NCBI GenBank assembly: GCA_024663395.1
Contig: JANFAH010000021.1
Location: 1,054,001-1,118,000, forward strand
Direction of reading: 5' to 3'
Origin: Pisolithus tinctorius
Lineage: Eukaryota; Basidiomycota; Agaricomycetes; Boletales; Pisolithaceae
DNA length: 64,000 nt
Part shown: piece by piece, positions 1-11,355 of the stretch
Position numbering within the stretch: position 1 is the first letter of the stretch
How the letters are laid out: each line of letters opens with the position of its first letter
Translations under genes and position numbers: made by a program
Notes under the pieces: generated by a model
What the model was told of the DNA's origin: nothing
The model's input: the letters and a program-made list of their open reading frames with translations, nothing else
Databases searched by the model: none

Positions 1-600
1 GTGGTAAGCCACTGTAGAAGGTTCATACATGCCAGACTTGATGTGATCCTTAATCATGTCTATGACTTGGGCATGTATTGCATTCAGGATAGGGATATTG
101 TGTTGGACCCAAGGCATGTGCAGAATCATAGGAATCTTTACTGGCAGAAAATAGTGTTCATCTGGGTGTCTGCACTCTGTAATGTCCCATGTGAATGCAG
201 GCTCGTGGACCGAGACAAGCCAGGTCATGAGCTTAAGTTCTTCTGGCCAAAGCCAATCTGCAGGATCAAGGTCAAGTTCTGCAGCCTGTTCAGCAGTGAA
301 GTGGATGCCTGGAGCAAAGTCTGGTGGATGGGTTGGAAGTGGTTGGAGACCAGTGAATGGATCATCAGGCAGGCTGCACATGATGCAGTATTCCTCTGCC
401 ATCAGGGCAGGTACCATCTGAACCTTCTTGGCAACTGGCTTGTAAACAAGAGTGCGAACCATGGGATCTAGTTGATAAATGCTGTCGAAAGTGGCTATAG
501 CAGAGGGGTTTAGTATTGTCTGAGTGGAAGAGAGGAAAGCGAAAGCAGGTGAGGGTATCCTGGTGGGTATGTTCCACAGGCGAAGGGAAGTTTGTTGAAG
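1..600 (-). pseudogene. Ty3/gypsy pol fragment: linker and N-terminal reverse transcriptase
   Basis: The minus strand is open from about 600 to the window edge. It reads a Pro/Asp-rich linker (FTAEQAAELDLDPADW around 230-290) and then the segment just before the RT palm: a MPWVQHNIPI motif around 90-120 followed by IKSGMYEPSTVAY at 5-45. This resembles the usual gypsy RT entry, where a helix is followed by 'G.yeps.s.y'. The catalytic YxDD block is not in the window. The reading is in a different frame from the protease ORF upstream, so a frameshift, a programmed shift or decay separates them. It is scored as a fragment of a decayed polyprotein. Confidence 0.75.
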
Positions 601-707
601 TGAAGGCTAGTGATGATACTGTAGGACTGAGGAATGGATAACAGTGGCTAAATAGGAAACAGGACGTCTTAGTGGCTCTCTCCGACCATTTGGTGGATCA
701 TCGATAT

Positions 708-1613
708 TCAAAAACCCCATTCAACTATACTTTGGTGACTATGGCAGTGCTTGCCACACTTACAGCGCAGACAGCCCTTGCGCCATGGGTGTGTGGGCAA
801 AGTGTACTCATGGCCATTGTTCAGGTCTTGGAGGGTGATCCACTGTCCACCGTTGGGATAATCGTTTGTTACTGCACTCATAAGGCAAATGAACAGATGT
901 CCGAGGAGCATGTTGAAGTTGGCATGTTCAATTACTTGAACCTGCAGCATGACTGGCCTGGCTCCGAAGTCGAGTTTCAGGTTTTCTAGAATGCCTACAG
1001 TGGTGTCTTTAGACATATTAGCAGATGTCATGGTCATCAGAGGATCGCAGTGCAATGGAAGTCTGATCTTTTCCCAAATGCACCTGGGCATGGCAACAAT
1101 TTCCAAACTGGAATCTAGTATGCAATTGATGGTGACATCAGTCCCAGGGACCTTGGCTTCGATGCAGCAGAGCGGCAGAGTGTGGTGAGCTACGATGGAG
1201 CCGTTGTCACTGTGGATAATGTGGTCTCTGTATTCGTGTGCAGTTCTTTGAGGATCATGGCCAGTCAGCTCATTCACTTGTACTCCTTCCTCATCATCAC
1301 TACAAACTACCTCAATCTCATTTGTGGTGATGCATTTCACCATGGTGATGTCTCTGAATTGCTTGTGAAACTCTGGAGCTACTGCAAACAATTCCTTGAC
1401 TGGCATGGCAATGCTGGTTTCAAGTACGCACTCCACAATACACTTGGGCATGGCTTCATCTTCGAGAGGGAATGAGTAATGATACTGGTTTTGATTGCAA
1501 GCTGCTGGGTATGGTGTCTGTGGCAGAACAATTGCTGTGGGAACAGGATCCTCACATGTGGGCATCAGAGCAGGATTAGTCAGAGGAACATACAGTTTTG
1601 TAGCAGTGGACAT
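708..1613 (-). pseudogene. Retropepsin-like aspartic protease region of the gypsy element
   Basis: A 301-residue open stretch whose second half has the retropepsin layout: a beta strand leading to ILDSSLEIVAMP (around 1115-1155), a downstream variable region, and a second hydrophobic motif, NMLLGHLF (around 895-920), at the place of the usual LLG.p/w segment. The active-site triad is normally D-S/T-G; here it reads D-S-S, so the copy is probably inactive. The tail is basic and Cys/His-rich. The frame stays open upstream of the first ATG to the stops near 1670 and 1716 that cut it off from the zinc-knuckle region. Decay of a once continuous gag-pol is the simplest reading. Confidence 0.75.
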
Positions 1614-1715
1614 TGGTGCAGGTGCAGCAGGATCGGATGCCTGGCAAGTGGCATGTGAACTTTGAACACCAGGGGAAATGATTTACTCTTCAACAGTGGC
1701 TGCACATGGGTCGAC

Positions 1716-2384
1716 TCATGGAGGGTTGGCAGGATGTGCCATGGGTTGAGCTGTGATTTTGACTCCATCGAAGCAGGCTTTCTTTCCACAGGGAACGACT
1801 GCTCCCTTGTTACCTTTATCTGCTTGGTAGGTAGCCCAAGCTTGAGCAACATATGATTGGAAGTCAGGGTCGGCTAAGTCTGCGACAGGTTCATCAACAT
1901 CTTGGACAGTGTTTAAGAAGGCAGAAGGCTGGATCTCCCACTGCATGTCAACTTCAGGATGAGCAATGCAAAAGAGGTTGGCAGTGCCTTGCATGGCCGC
2001 ATTGCATGGAACAGCAGGAGTCGCAGCATGGGCACTGGCCTGGTCTCTGTCAGCCATGACATGGTCAACAGCCTCTCTCAGGGAGTTACATTCAGGGAAG
2101 CATGGAATGCAGCTCCTGTCTGCCAGATAGAGATGGTTGTCTGTACCTCTCATGATCTTACCAGCGTGGATATAAACTTCAACGAGTGCACACATCCTTG
2201 TCCAGTGGTTGGGGTCTGCACAGAAACCGCAGCCAGGTCTGTGTTGCTGCAGCGGAGGCTGTGTCTGGAAGTTGTATTCCTGTTTAATGACAGTACCAGC
2301 AGGTGGTACTTGCAGCATGTAAGCTGGCAAGGGAGGTGCAGCTGGTGAGGCCGCAGTGTCACACACCAAAGGTGTTGTGGACAT
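1716..2384 (-). pseudogene. Gag C-terminal region with CCHC zinc knuckle
   Basis: A 222-residue open frame. Around 2190-2240 it carries CGFCADPNHWTRMC, an exact C-x2-C-x4-H-x4-C nucleocapsid knuckle, followed by a conserved-looking block up to about 2090 (KIMRGTDNHLYLADRS). The rest is a Pro/Ala-rich linker and an acidic stretch that recurs, with substitutions, in the second copy at 7.47-7.74 kb. The terminating TGA at 1716-1718 sits in coding-like sequence that stays open to the protease ORF after one more stop (TAA). The TGA is therefore probably a mutated CGA arginine codon rather than a natural end. Confidence 0.75.
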
Positions 2385-3863
2385 GGTTACAGCTGACTCT
2401 GCCTAACTCGTCAACGAGTTGCGTGCAATGCCCATGCATGCAGATGAAGACTAAAGGCCTCATGCATAGAAAGACTGTTGGACGTGAACAGTCATCCTTC
2501 ACACAAGAATGAGTCATCAGTGCTAAAGAGAAAAGAGGAAGCAAGTTAAGCATGCATTAAAGGTTTTTAGCACCCGTGTATGGCATTCCAGTTTTCGTCA
2601 TATCTCCACCATTTCCAAAGATATCAACTTGGTTCACACACTTGCTTAAAGTGCTCAGCGCCACGGTTCTTCTGGTCACCTCAGGTCTGTCACTTGGTTG
2701 GAAAGGTCTTATGTGGTCATTTCAGTCTCCCCTCTTGATGAAGCATATGGATTGTTCCTCCCTGCTCCCTGCACTATCTTTATTCCAATCTCATCCATTG
2801 TTCTTCCTGCATTGCAACAGCTGCAGTATAATCTACTGTCCTCCAGCCTCCCTGATCGCATTCATGACAAGTATGACATGCATCTTGCCTTCCTACTGCA
2901 AGATCCAGCAGAAGACGTCCCCCCTTCTCCTCCTCCTCCATCAGATCCCCATCCATGAAGTTTTTGTTAACTTTGCTGAGAGGATGAAAGGGTGGGAGAT
3001 GCGATCACGTATGCTCCCATTGCCCCACAGACCCCCAATGCCCTAGCCCCCTTTGATGCCTGACTCATGCCCTTCAATTCTGGAATTAATACTTCCCTAT
3101 CTTGAAACACCATCCATCTGTCATGCCATCTTTGGATCTAGAGATGTCTCTGCCAAGATCTGACTTGCATCACCACCCCCTAATGTGATATCAGTGTGCT
3201 TACTCAGTTTCTGACTCTATTTGACTCATTCTGTGATATTTTGACTATCTTTGACTCATTCATTGCCAATACTTACCAATCCTCTTTGCTTGCTTACTTT
3301 TCGTTTCTTGCTTACTCATCATGATTACTCAGTCCTTACTCATTACTTACCAAGTGTTTGTGCCTTGTTTGTCACAAGCTGTGCTCCCCCCACAGTATAT
3401 AAACCCCCATGTACTTAGCTACAAAGAAGCAATTCAGAAGCAGTCCAGCAGTCAGTTCAGTGCCTATCTCATTGTCGACAGTTGAGGCTCCACGAAGGGG
3501 TCTATCTGTCATCATTCGTATACTTGGTAGTTGAGGCTCATTCAGAAGAGTCTATCTGCCTCCATCATTTCATCTGAAGCTTTATCCCCACACTTAGTCA
3601 GCAAGTTTGCTTAGTCACCCATCCACTCCTGCGTAACTCGTCATCGACTTGCACCAGGAGCATATTTTATCAAAAAGTCCATTACCCCCAAGTCCTTTTG
3701 GCTGAACACCCCTGCTCTGTTCAGCATCCCCTTCTCAATCACCATTCATTCATCCTCTCCTGCATAACTCGTTGACAACTTGCGCCAGAAGCCCTCTACT
3801 TGAAGTCCCCCCCACACATTTAGGTTTCTCTGCCCTCCAGGTTCCGCGGAGGTAAACCACCAC
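2385..3863 (+). repeat. Insertion within gag, LTR-like with plus-strand core promoter; borders unresolved
   Basis: This 1.48-kb stretch separates two gag segments that should be contiguous and has no coding continuity with them. It holds a strong TATA-like box (tatataaacccc near 3397) followed by a 5'-leader-like segment with two similar copies of a 'gttgaggctc..gtctatctg' phrase (about 3480-3570), as expected of an LTR U3-R-U5. A motif near 'taactcgtcaacgagttgcg' occurs three times (about 2405, 3632, 3763). The TATA environment resembles that of the minus-strand LTR at 5149-5805 (both run into GTACTTAG). A solo LTR or related element is likely, but TG..CA ends and a target duplication could not be fixed by eye. 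Confidence 0.5.
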
Positions 3864-4928
3864 TCACTCATATTTGTCTTTGGTGTTGGATTTGTTTGGT
3901 TTACACCAGCTTTCCACACTTTGACTCACAGTGGTAGCCATCATCGGTACCACACTATGAAGAGCAGATCCTGTCAAAAGGAACTTGGCAGCCTTGACAA
4001 CTTCTGTGAGCAGGTATGGGTCGTCAGGGTGGAGGTTGGTGTGGACTATGGAGAGTCGATGATGAATACAGTCTGCAATGGCCCTTGGGAAGCCATTCAG
4101 GAACATGGAATCCCATTCTGTCTCAGCAAGCTTTTTAGTTTTAATGAGCAGGGCAGAAATCTTAGCAAATTTCCACTGGTATTCTCCAAGGTCATCCTGG
4201 TTCCACATAGGCTTGGACTGATATTCTTTGACAAGGTACTGCAAGTCTGCACAGCAGTAGCAGTCATCACCCTCACAGCCAGGGTACAAACCCTTAACAG
4301 TGACTATGAAGGCATCCCAGTCGTCAGCCAAAGGAGCAGCTTCCAGAAGCGTTTGCCAGACCTTCGCTTCTTCGAGGTCAGCATAGTGGATTGCAGCTCT
4401 GATCTTGCCATGGTCATCAAGAGCAGCAAGAGTACCGAGGAAGTTGATGTCTTTGAGGTAGCATGGAGGCTGCATGGGAGAATCTCCGCTAAACTTAGGT
4501 GAGTTTTGTGTTCCGTGGAGCAGCATCTGAAACTGAGGATTAGCCATTGGTGGGTTAACCAGCAGTGGTGGTGCCAGATTGGTAACAGGTGGAACGGGTA
4601 TTGGTTGTGGGTGCGAAGCAGTTGGTATAGTGCATGAGTGAGCTGGTGGAAGTGTTGGCAGGTTACTAATTGGCTGATGGGTGGTCTGCAACTGAGTGAG
4701 TGGTCACAGCAGTGTAGCAGATGGAACTGAGAGTCTGGGTATAGATTCAGAGGTGTCAAAGAGACAGGAAAAAGAGGGCATTGGTGATGATGAATCAGAT
4801 GATGTGACAGGTGTTAAAGGTGATGGTGGGGTTTCAGGTCTTTGGGGAGTTGAGTGGATAAAGCCACCAGGAAAATCAGGGGCAGTGAGATCTAGGTGAT
4901 CTGACATGATGGATATCTGATCTGCCAA
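3864..4928 (-). pseudogene. Ty3/gypsy Gag capsid region with one in-frame TGA
   Basis: The frame starts at the ATG at 4928 (MADQISIMSDHLDL) and runs through a Pro/Ser-rich N-terminus. It is interrupted by TGA at 4704-4706 and continues in the same frame to 3864. The part after the stop has the retrotransposon-gag profile: a Pro-rich leader, a segment with PPCYLKDINFLGTL, then helices containing ADDWDAFIVTVKGLYPG and LGEYQWKFAKISALL, and a C-terminal basic run. The TGA lies between LL and PLTQLQ and fits a mutated CGA codon. Downstream the frame ends at the insertion border. Function would be particle assembly, but this copy cannot make the whole protein. Confidence 0.75.
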
Positions 4929-5148
4929 AATATCAGGAGGAGTGATTGCGGATAATACCCATGGAATGTCAGTGGGTAATTGTGCATGATCCGGTGTTAC
5001 AGGTGAAACAGGGTGGAAAAGGTCAGAGTCTTCTGACAGGTTGAGATTGCGAAAGTGCAGGTGTAAATTTTCTAGTTCTGTGCGTTTGGTGGTGTGCCTG
5101 AGCGACCTTCTGGAAGTGACAGCAGAATCCCTCGTGGTGGGCTCCAGT

Positions 5149-5805
5149 TGTAGGAAAAGTCCAACTAGCTGTATAATACGAGCTAGATGGCTTAGATAAC
5201 AACAATAAAAAATGAAGGGAACAAATTGTTTGTCCCAAGGGATTCTGGACTGTTGGGACTAGAAGGTGAGACCCAGTGCTTTGTAGCAGTAGTGATTTGT
5301 GACATGTGTGACATGGTCTGTGGAGTAGTACTGGCGATGCAAGCAGTGCGAGCAGTATACCTAGTTCATGTGCAGCAGAATGCAAGACATGTGGTGCAGA
5401 CAAAGTGCAAAGGAAACTTGTGGTGACCTTCCAAGTGCCAAAAGGTATCATTCTGTACCTAAGTACAGGGCTTTATAGTCTGGGCAAACCCGGAACCTAA
5501 GTCAGACAGGGTACAAGTAAAGAAAGGCCATGTGACAGTGCATATGCACAAGACAGGCCAGAACAGAGGCCAAGGGTATACTACAAGCACTAACAGAATA
5601 GAGACTGTGGCAGGAGAAAGAGTCCAAAGGAAAAGAAGCGACCAGAGCACAGTGGCTGTGGGTATACTATTGCATGAGAGGGAGCGAGGGCATGGGAAGG
5701 TAGCACATGAACAACAGCGAATGTGAGAGGGGAGTGGACGTAACAGCAGTCATGGAACAGTTAATGATAGGGGCTCACACGTCTAGGGAATGTGGATTCC
5801 TTACA
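5149..5805 (-). repeat. Upstream (5') LTR of the gypsy element
   Basis: Read on the minus strand it begins TGTAAGGAATCC and ends TTTTCCTACA, giving TG..CA ends with short imperfect inverted termini, 657 bp. A TATAAA-type box lies near 5466-5475 on the same strand. The bases just inside the element (ACTGGAGCCCACCACG, minus strand below 5149) are where a primer-binding site should be, although I cannot name the tRNA. The outer end is embedded in a Myb/SANT-like reading frame, which marks the insertion point. Confidence 0.75.
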
Positions 5806-6095
5806 TCACCATTATCTGGACCCAGTGGATAATTATGAGCCATGTGGGCTGCTGCGGCATTCCATGTAGCCTTCTTAAAGTTCCCATCGCCGGCCTGTGA
5901 AAGATGAGAGGCCAAGAAATCCAATAATGCACCTTCCTCCTCTGTTGTCCATACTGCAGCTTTCTTGCAAGTCCTGGGGGGAGGCAGGGGGTTCCACAGG
6001 TCTAGAGGATTGATTGTAAGGCCATGCGAGCACAATGAGCAGGTTGATCCCACAGATGAGCCAGACATTTGATGATCATAGTAACCAGGTGACAA
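5806..6095 (-). pseudogene. Myb/SANT-like DNA-binding domain fragment, interrupted by the LTR
   Basis: The minus strand encodes a short Cys/Gly leader followed by VWTTEEEGALLDFLASHL and DGNFKKATWNAAAAHM. This is the first two-thirds of the Myb/SANT-like fold found in many fungal proteins and often linked to Harbinger-type transposons (W-T-x-E-E ... L-x-x-F/Y-L ... G-N-F-K ... W-N-x-A). The coding-like part stops exactly where the LTR begins (after PDNGD). The conserved second half (QxxxKW...LK) is not adjacent. The same domain recurs at 8.29-8.74 kb. Its biological role is unknown. Confidence 0.65.
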
Positions 6096-6217
6096 TGGTT
6101 CATACCTCAGGTGGATGCATGTGACAGTTCACATCATGTGAACCTCTTAACCAAAGCTGAAGTCAAAAACTTGGACTTTGCATTTGCAGGGTGAATGGTG
6201 CCTTAGGAGGGGATAGT

Positions 6218-6590
6218 GTAATGACCAGTAGACTTTTCACTTCCATGTTTCCTAGTTGTCTATATGTGTTCACCCTCTGGTTAGGGTTATGCTTTAGGGA
6301 TGCTTAGTCATCTCGGACTTTTCCTTTTGCTTACTCTTTTACACTTACATGATACTTAGTAAGGCCATGCCTTGTTGCTAACACATGTTCATGTTCATCC
6401 AGTAGCATAGTTCTCTCTTTTGTTTACTTCTTTCCAGAACATTCTCTCATGGCAGTATGAACAAACAGTAAGGCAGTATATAAGTCCCATCATTTGTCAT
6501 ACTCAGGTTCTGGAATCTAGTTTGTTTTGAGCCTTGTCCTCAATCAACAGGTTCCACTCCCAAAGCTCTCTGGTTTGAAGTGATAGCTGA
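6218..6590 (+). repeat. LTR-like segment with TATA box
   Basis: It starts TGTAATGACCAG and carries a TATA-type box (agtatataagtccc near 6475) followed by a leader-like segment. This is the arrangement of an LTR in plus orientation. The right border is uncertain; it abuts a copia-type gag remnant read on the other strand, so the two do not belong to one intact element. Confidence 0.45.
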
Positions 6591-6953
6591 GAAGACTCTC
6601 ATCTTTGGTTGCTTCAACACCCCACACACTCTTTGCAGTCTCTTCCTTCGGACTCAAAGGAACAGAGATTTTGGGAGTGACACAGCAATCACTTGCTTGA
6701 TGTATCCATCATCCTTTGCCCATTGCTGGAGTTTTTCTGGGTATTCATTAACAAGTTTTTGCTCTGTGGCTGTGGGCTTCCAGGAGGAGTCTTTCCCTGC
6801 TGAAGGGTCCTCTTGTTTCACATCCAAGCCAGTCAGGTGTCCAATCAGCCCTTTCAAACTGACAGCCCATTCAACCTGAGCCTTGTAATATAGCCAGTTG
6901 CTTCTGTCTGCATTTAGGATTGGGACTTGTAAGGAATGATCATCTTTCACCAT
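6590..6953 (-). pseudogene. Copia-type gag fragment (N-terminal)
   Basis: From the ATG at 6953 the minus strand reads a short leader, then VPILNADRSNWLYYKAQVEW and GLIGHLTG. This is the recognisable start of copia-type gag (UBN2/gag-polypeptide group), where 'L.g.nY..W...v...L...gl..yl.G' is typical. After about 100 residues a stop breaks the frame near SLPKSLFL, and a shifted frame still gives the expected ETAKSVWG segment near 6625. The copy is therefore truncated and frameshifted. No protease, integrase or RT of this element is present. Confidence 0.65.
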
Positions 6954-7174
6954 AGTGGGTATTGATGCTGTGTATTAACTCTTTTGGAATTAGAACACAA
7001 GAGCAGGGCTCATAACCTAATGAAGGTATGAGTTTCTACACTACATCAGTACCAAGTAAATGAGCAGGAATCTAGCTATACTCACCTCAGTGTATGAAGT
7101 AGTCACTGAGGTGGAAAACAACAGTGCAGAAAAATTTATAGTGCAGTAATTAGTAAGCACATTGACATTGGAAT

Positions 7175-7738
7175 TTAATTCTGAGGGTCAGGGAGAAACT
7201 CCGAGACACTACCATAATTCCAGATCACATTCTCAACAGATGTTTGTGATGGGACAACTGCTGAGGGTGTGGGATCCTTGTGTGTGGCTGCCAGAATGGG
7301 ATTAGTCAGAGGAACATATGGTTTTGCAGCAGTGGCAGTTGGCACAGGTGCAGAGGGCTTGGATGCCTGGCAAGTGGCATGCAAACTTTGAATGCCAGGG
7401 GAAATGATTTCCTCTTTGACAGTGGCTGCATGGGGATCAGCTCATGGAGGGTTGGCAGGGCATGCCATGGGTCATGCTGTAATCTCAACCCTGTCAAAGC
7501 AGGCTTTCTTTCCATGGGAAATGACTGCTCCCTTGTTACCTTTATCCACTTGGTAGGTAGCCCAAGCTTGAGTGACATATGCTTGGAAGTCAGGGTTGGC
7601 AAAGTCTGTGACAGGTTCATCGACATCTTGGATGGTGTTTAAGAAGGCAGAAGGCTGGATCTCCAACTGCATGTTGACTTCAGGATGAGCAATGCAGAAT
7701 AGATTAGCAGGACCTGGCAGATGGCTGACCAGACCCAC
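7175..7738 (-). pseudogene. Second decayed copy of the same gypsy family (knuckle-to-protease linker)
   Basis: The minus strand reads NLFCIAHPEVNMQLEIQP, SAFLNTIQDVDEPVTDF, a GKKACFDRVEI block and then a KPYVPLTNPI block. Each aligns with the same order in the copy at 1.5-2.0 kb with scattered substitutions. It has its own in-frame TGA codons at 7472-7474 and 7442-7444; the second corresponds to the TGA at 1716-1718 in the first copy. Neither gag capsid nor protease core is attached. It is a truncated relic in the same orientation as the first element. Confidence 0.7.
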
Positions 7739-8284
7739 AAGACAGTTTGCACAATGGGGGCAGGGTAGAAGTGTATGAAGTTGGATAGGGCCCAGAAGAA
7801 AAAGTGCATCTCTCCTTACCAGTCCTACTGATGCTCCCTGAAGTCATGCCCAGCCCCTTCATTGGGAAGGGAGGGTATGCTGGGATTCTGGACAACAGTG
7901 TGCCCCCCCTGAGTTGGGACTGCAAGTGGCAATGCTGGGATGCTGGCCAACAGTGTGCCCACCCCTGAGTCAGGACCACAATGGGCACTGAGATGCTGGG
8001 TGATGCAGATGGCATTGATGGATCAGGGTGCAATTGGGAAAAAATGTGGGAAATTCAGCCATGAAGTCAATATATGGGGGATCAGGAGCTGGGTTTGTGC
8101 TGCTGATGTTACTGTTGGAAGGCTCATCAAAGTTACCTGGCCACATTCCATGATCTTCACCCTGGAGCCAATTTGTGGGCCAGTTGGATGGGGGGGCTCT
8201 GATGGTGTGTATGCAATAGCACCTTGTGCACCTCCTGATGGGGTGATCTGTGCCATCTTCATGTAAAATGGCCATCCCACACTT

Positions 8285-8737
8285 TTATAGGGCAGGATAC
8301 ATTGTCTGCTCTGATGTATTCATGCCAGATGAATTGATACTGCTCAATGATAGGGGACAACATACATTGGTTGTGATGTAGCTGTTCCACACATTATCTT
8401 CAGCTGGTGTGATGATATTAGCACCAAAATGTTCATCCCATGAACCAGACCCAGAGCATTGAATGAAGCCTTCAATGGAATTATAGATCCCTTTCAACTA
8501 AAATGATCTCAGTCAAGGCTATCAGTGTGAGGAGGATGCACTTACCCATCACCATTTATTTTGAACCTGCTGAGCAGTTCTTGTAGGGGGCCAGTTAGAT
8601 GGAGTGATTGCAGCAGTCACACTAGAAAATGCACTGGATTTGAAGTTGCCTGTATTGCCTTGTTCCAACCAGTGTTCAGTGAGGTAGTCAAGGAGAGCAT
8701 GAGTTTCTGGATCAGTCCACTTGTGAGTACTCATCAT
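8285..8737 (-). pseudogene. Myb/SANT-like domain protein, two exons, one in-frame stop
   Basis: Exon 1 (ATG at 8737) reads KWTDPETHALLDYLTEHW, GNFKSSAF and AQQVQNKW. An intron starts with gtaagt at about 8545 and ends ttttag near 8497. The next exon reads LKGIYNSIEGF and WDEHFGANI..AEDNVW. Together these form a full Myb/SANT-like domain (W-T-x-x-E ... Q-x-x-x-K-W-x-x-L-K ... W-D...GAN). Between KW and the splice site lies TGA at 8549-8551 (codons TGG TGA TGG) where the family usually has arginine. Without that stop the splice is in phase. Partner or target is unknown; such fragments often accompany Harbinger-like elements. Confidence 0.6.
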
Positions 8738-11355
8738 TTCTGACTCCTGATCTGATTCTAAAAGAACAAGGAGTTCAACATGTACAATGCAAAGTGTAGC
8801 AGAAGCAATACAAGTGATAATGGGTTTGAGGTCATCATATCAATGAGCAATCATTGTTGTATAGTTGGAAGGAAGGTTGAAACTCTGCCTTGTAGTTCAT
8901 GGAGCATCTTGGGCATGTTAACTGACACATGTGTTGGCAATGGGTTGTACACCAGTTTCTAAACTGGCTCTAAGGCTCAGCCTTAGCTATTAAGTGGCTC
9001 AGAGGGTAGTACAGAGTTGGGGGTAATACTAAGTTGATATTCTAACTGGAGTGCTACAAAGTATGTACAGGGGTTAAATACACAAGGCCATCCAGAGTGA
9101 CAAACATAGAGCCAGACTTGTTAATAAGCTATTAGCAAGATGATTAGCAAGGGGTGGACAGCCACAGAGACTGTGCCAAGATTAATAATCAAAGTCCAGG
9201 TGACCAGCATAACTGGAGTCAGACACAGAATTTGTACAGTAAGCAGAGATCAGGCAAGAGGACTAAAACTAAATATAGCACAAGCATCAGAAAACAGACC
9301 AGAGTTATGCCCAGGTGACCTGGACATGGACCTGGGAGGACCAGGTTGGAGCAGTGCAAGGCTGAGAGGCCAGAGTGGACTAGAGATGGGGGCAAAACAC
9401 CAGAGTTGGGTTACTTAGAGCCAGGGTTGAGTTTTCTAGGGCAGAGTAGGTCCAGACTTGACCAGAGATAGTGGCTAGGGGTCCAGACTAGACTGGGCTT
9501 GGGTCTGAGAGTCACATATGTGACATCAGTGCACAAAATGTTTTATGTATACAAGGCTTGGAAATGTTGGAAATAAGTTTGATCTATGTGTCTTACAACA
9601 GTGTGAATACCATCCAGTACACTTCACACATGCAAGCTTGAGGTAACCCCCCAACCTCACACTAGGCATGTTGCAGTGGAGATTGGATACTGAACATGCC
9701 ATACAAATTGATGATGAGCAATGATCCCATACCCCAGTATGCTACTCTTTTTTGACCATACATAGACTTTATTGGCCCTCTGGCTTTATCAACAGTTGGT
9801 TTGCTGAAAAGATCTGAGAAAAATAACTCCATAAATTGTGAGCACATCCACTAACAACATTATGCACATGGATGTTTTGGGATTCAAAGGTTAATACCAC
9901 CACACACATCTGTGAGAAATGTAACAATGTGGTGGCAGTTTGGATGTATATGGGACTTTGGAGATTGTTGTATAAATTACCAGATTCCAACAATTGATAT
10001 GGGGTTATATAAAGGCAGCACAAATTCACAACTTCTGATGACAAGAAATCAGGTCTCAAATTTGAAGGTTGCACAGGACTGTATGAGAGGACATGAATGT
10101 ACACAACAAGCAGATTCCATATTTCACAGATTCTCCACAGCAATAGGGGATTGCAAAAAAGACTCTGATAGGAATTGAGATGCTGCAAATCAAATCTTCA
10201 TACTGGTTGGCAGATGGAAATCAAGGGACTTACCAAGAATAGTGAAGTGCATAAGAGCTGAAATTATCTTTTTTCATGTCAGGAATTTCTTTGCTGTGGA
10301 CCATTTAAATAGGACTTCCATCATCATGGTAAAAATATGTCTTACACATCTGGTTTGCCTGTGCAATATCCACCAGCATGGGGCATAAAGCATCCACACT
10401 TTCACCATGCTGCTGGAAGGCTTCTGCAATGTGTGCAATAACAGTATGTTGGACACCTGATTTCTTATATTCTCTGACAATCACTTTCAGATTCTGCTTC
10501 ACATCCATCCTTGTAGTACCTCCACCCTTGACCTGCAACTGGAAAAATAAGTATTCAAAAACAATTACACAACCTGTAATCATGAGCTTCAGAATCATGC
10601 AGGATTGAGAGATAATTTACCAATGCCATGTTCTGCAAGTGCCATCATGGAAGGCTGCCTTGACATGGACAATGTAGGGATGGAATTGAGGCTGCTTCCA
10701 TGTTTGATGGGTGGCTATAACCAACCAATTCAACACATCATAGACAGCTAGGAAAAGAAAAAGGAATTGAAACATACCACCTGACAAGATATCCAGGCTA
10801 AAACAGGAAGCAATGTTAAAGTAGGAAAGAGTGACAAACCAACTGAAAAACATATGGGTAATGAATGATTGTGGAATGTAGAACAAAAGCATACATTCTG
10901 GTAATAGGTTAAAGTTTGTCAAGATTTTGGAGGAATTATGACAACTGACATGCTGAGAGAGATTGAAGAGAAGAAATAAGAAAAAAGGTCTACTCCATGG
11001 GAAGATTGCACCTACATCCTAACACAATGTTTCAGCAATATTTTAAAGATACATGCAGTGATCAAGCTCACCATCTATGACATAAGGACAGCTTGTGAAA
11101 AGAATGCTAAATGGGCAATATCCACAACACTCACTCTCTAAGACCCAGAGGCCAAAAGTGAAATAATAATGATTGTGATTATGTATTTTCCTCCAACAAA
11201 TGCTGCCACAATATCACTCACATCCTATGAATGCAAATGCAATGGAGTGGAAGAGAAAATCACATTCAGCAAACATTCATAACCATCATTTTTCATCAAT
11301 CAACTCACATCCTATGCATGCAGGTCAAGTGAAGCAGTGGTGAATTATTTTCAGG
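8738..11355. other. Repeat-derived, CpG-poor sequence; no gene model supported
   Basis: About 2.6 kb, AT-rich, with very few CG dinucleotides. The only stretch with protein-like composition is on the minus strand at 10305-10598, where a segment with GGGTTRMDVKQNLKVIV, HIAEAFQQHGESVDALC and FYHDDGSPI is flanked by plausible splice sites. I do not recognise it. The last 100-150 bp before 11355 resemble diverged units of the neighbouring minisatellite. Confidence 0.4.

Larger units (their letters stand above)
1..5805 (-). mobile_element. Ty3/gypsy LTR retrotransposon, partial, decayed
   Basis: Read on the minus strand the order is LTR (5805-5149), gag capsid region (4928-3864), an insertion (about 3863-2385), CCHC zinc knuckle (2384-1716), retropepsin-like protease (1613-708) and the start of reverse transcriptase, which runs off the left edge. 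The order gag-knuckle-PR-RT is that of Ty3/gypsy elements. The element is not intact: there are in-frame TGA stops at 4704-4706 and 1716-1718, a TAA shortly after the second, and the insertion inside gag. The distal pol and the second LTR would lie left of the window. The domain order is seen directly; the family assignment follows from known element organisation. Confidence 0.85.

Noticed and set aside
3921..4502. 193-codon plus-strand ORF
   Set aside because: It is complementary to the gag capsid frame. The minus strand carries the recognisable family.
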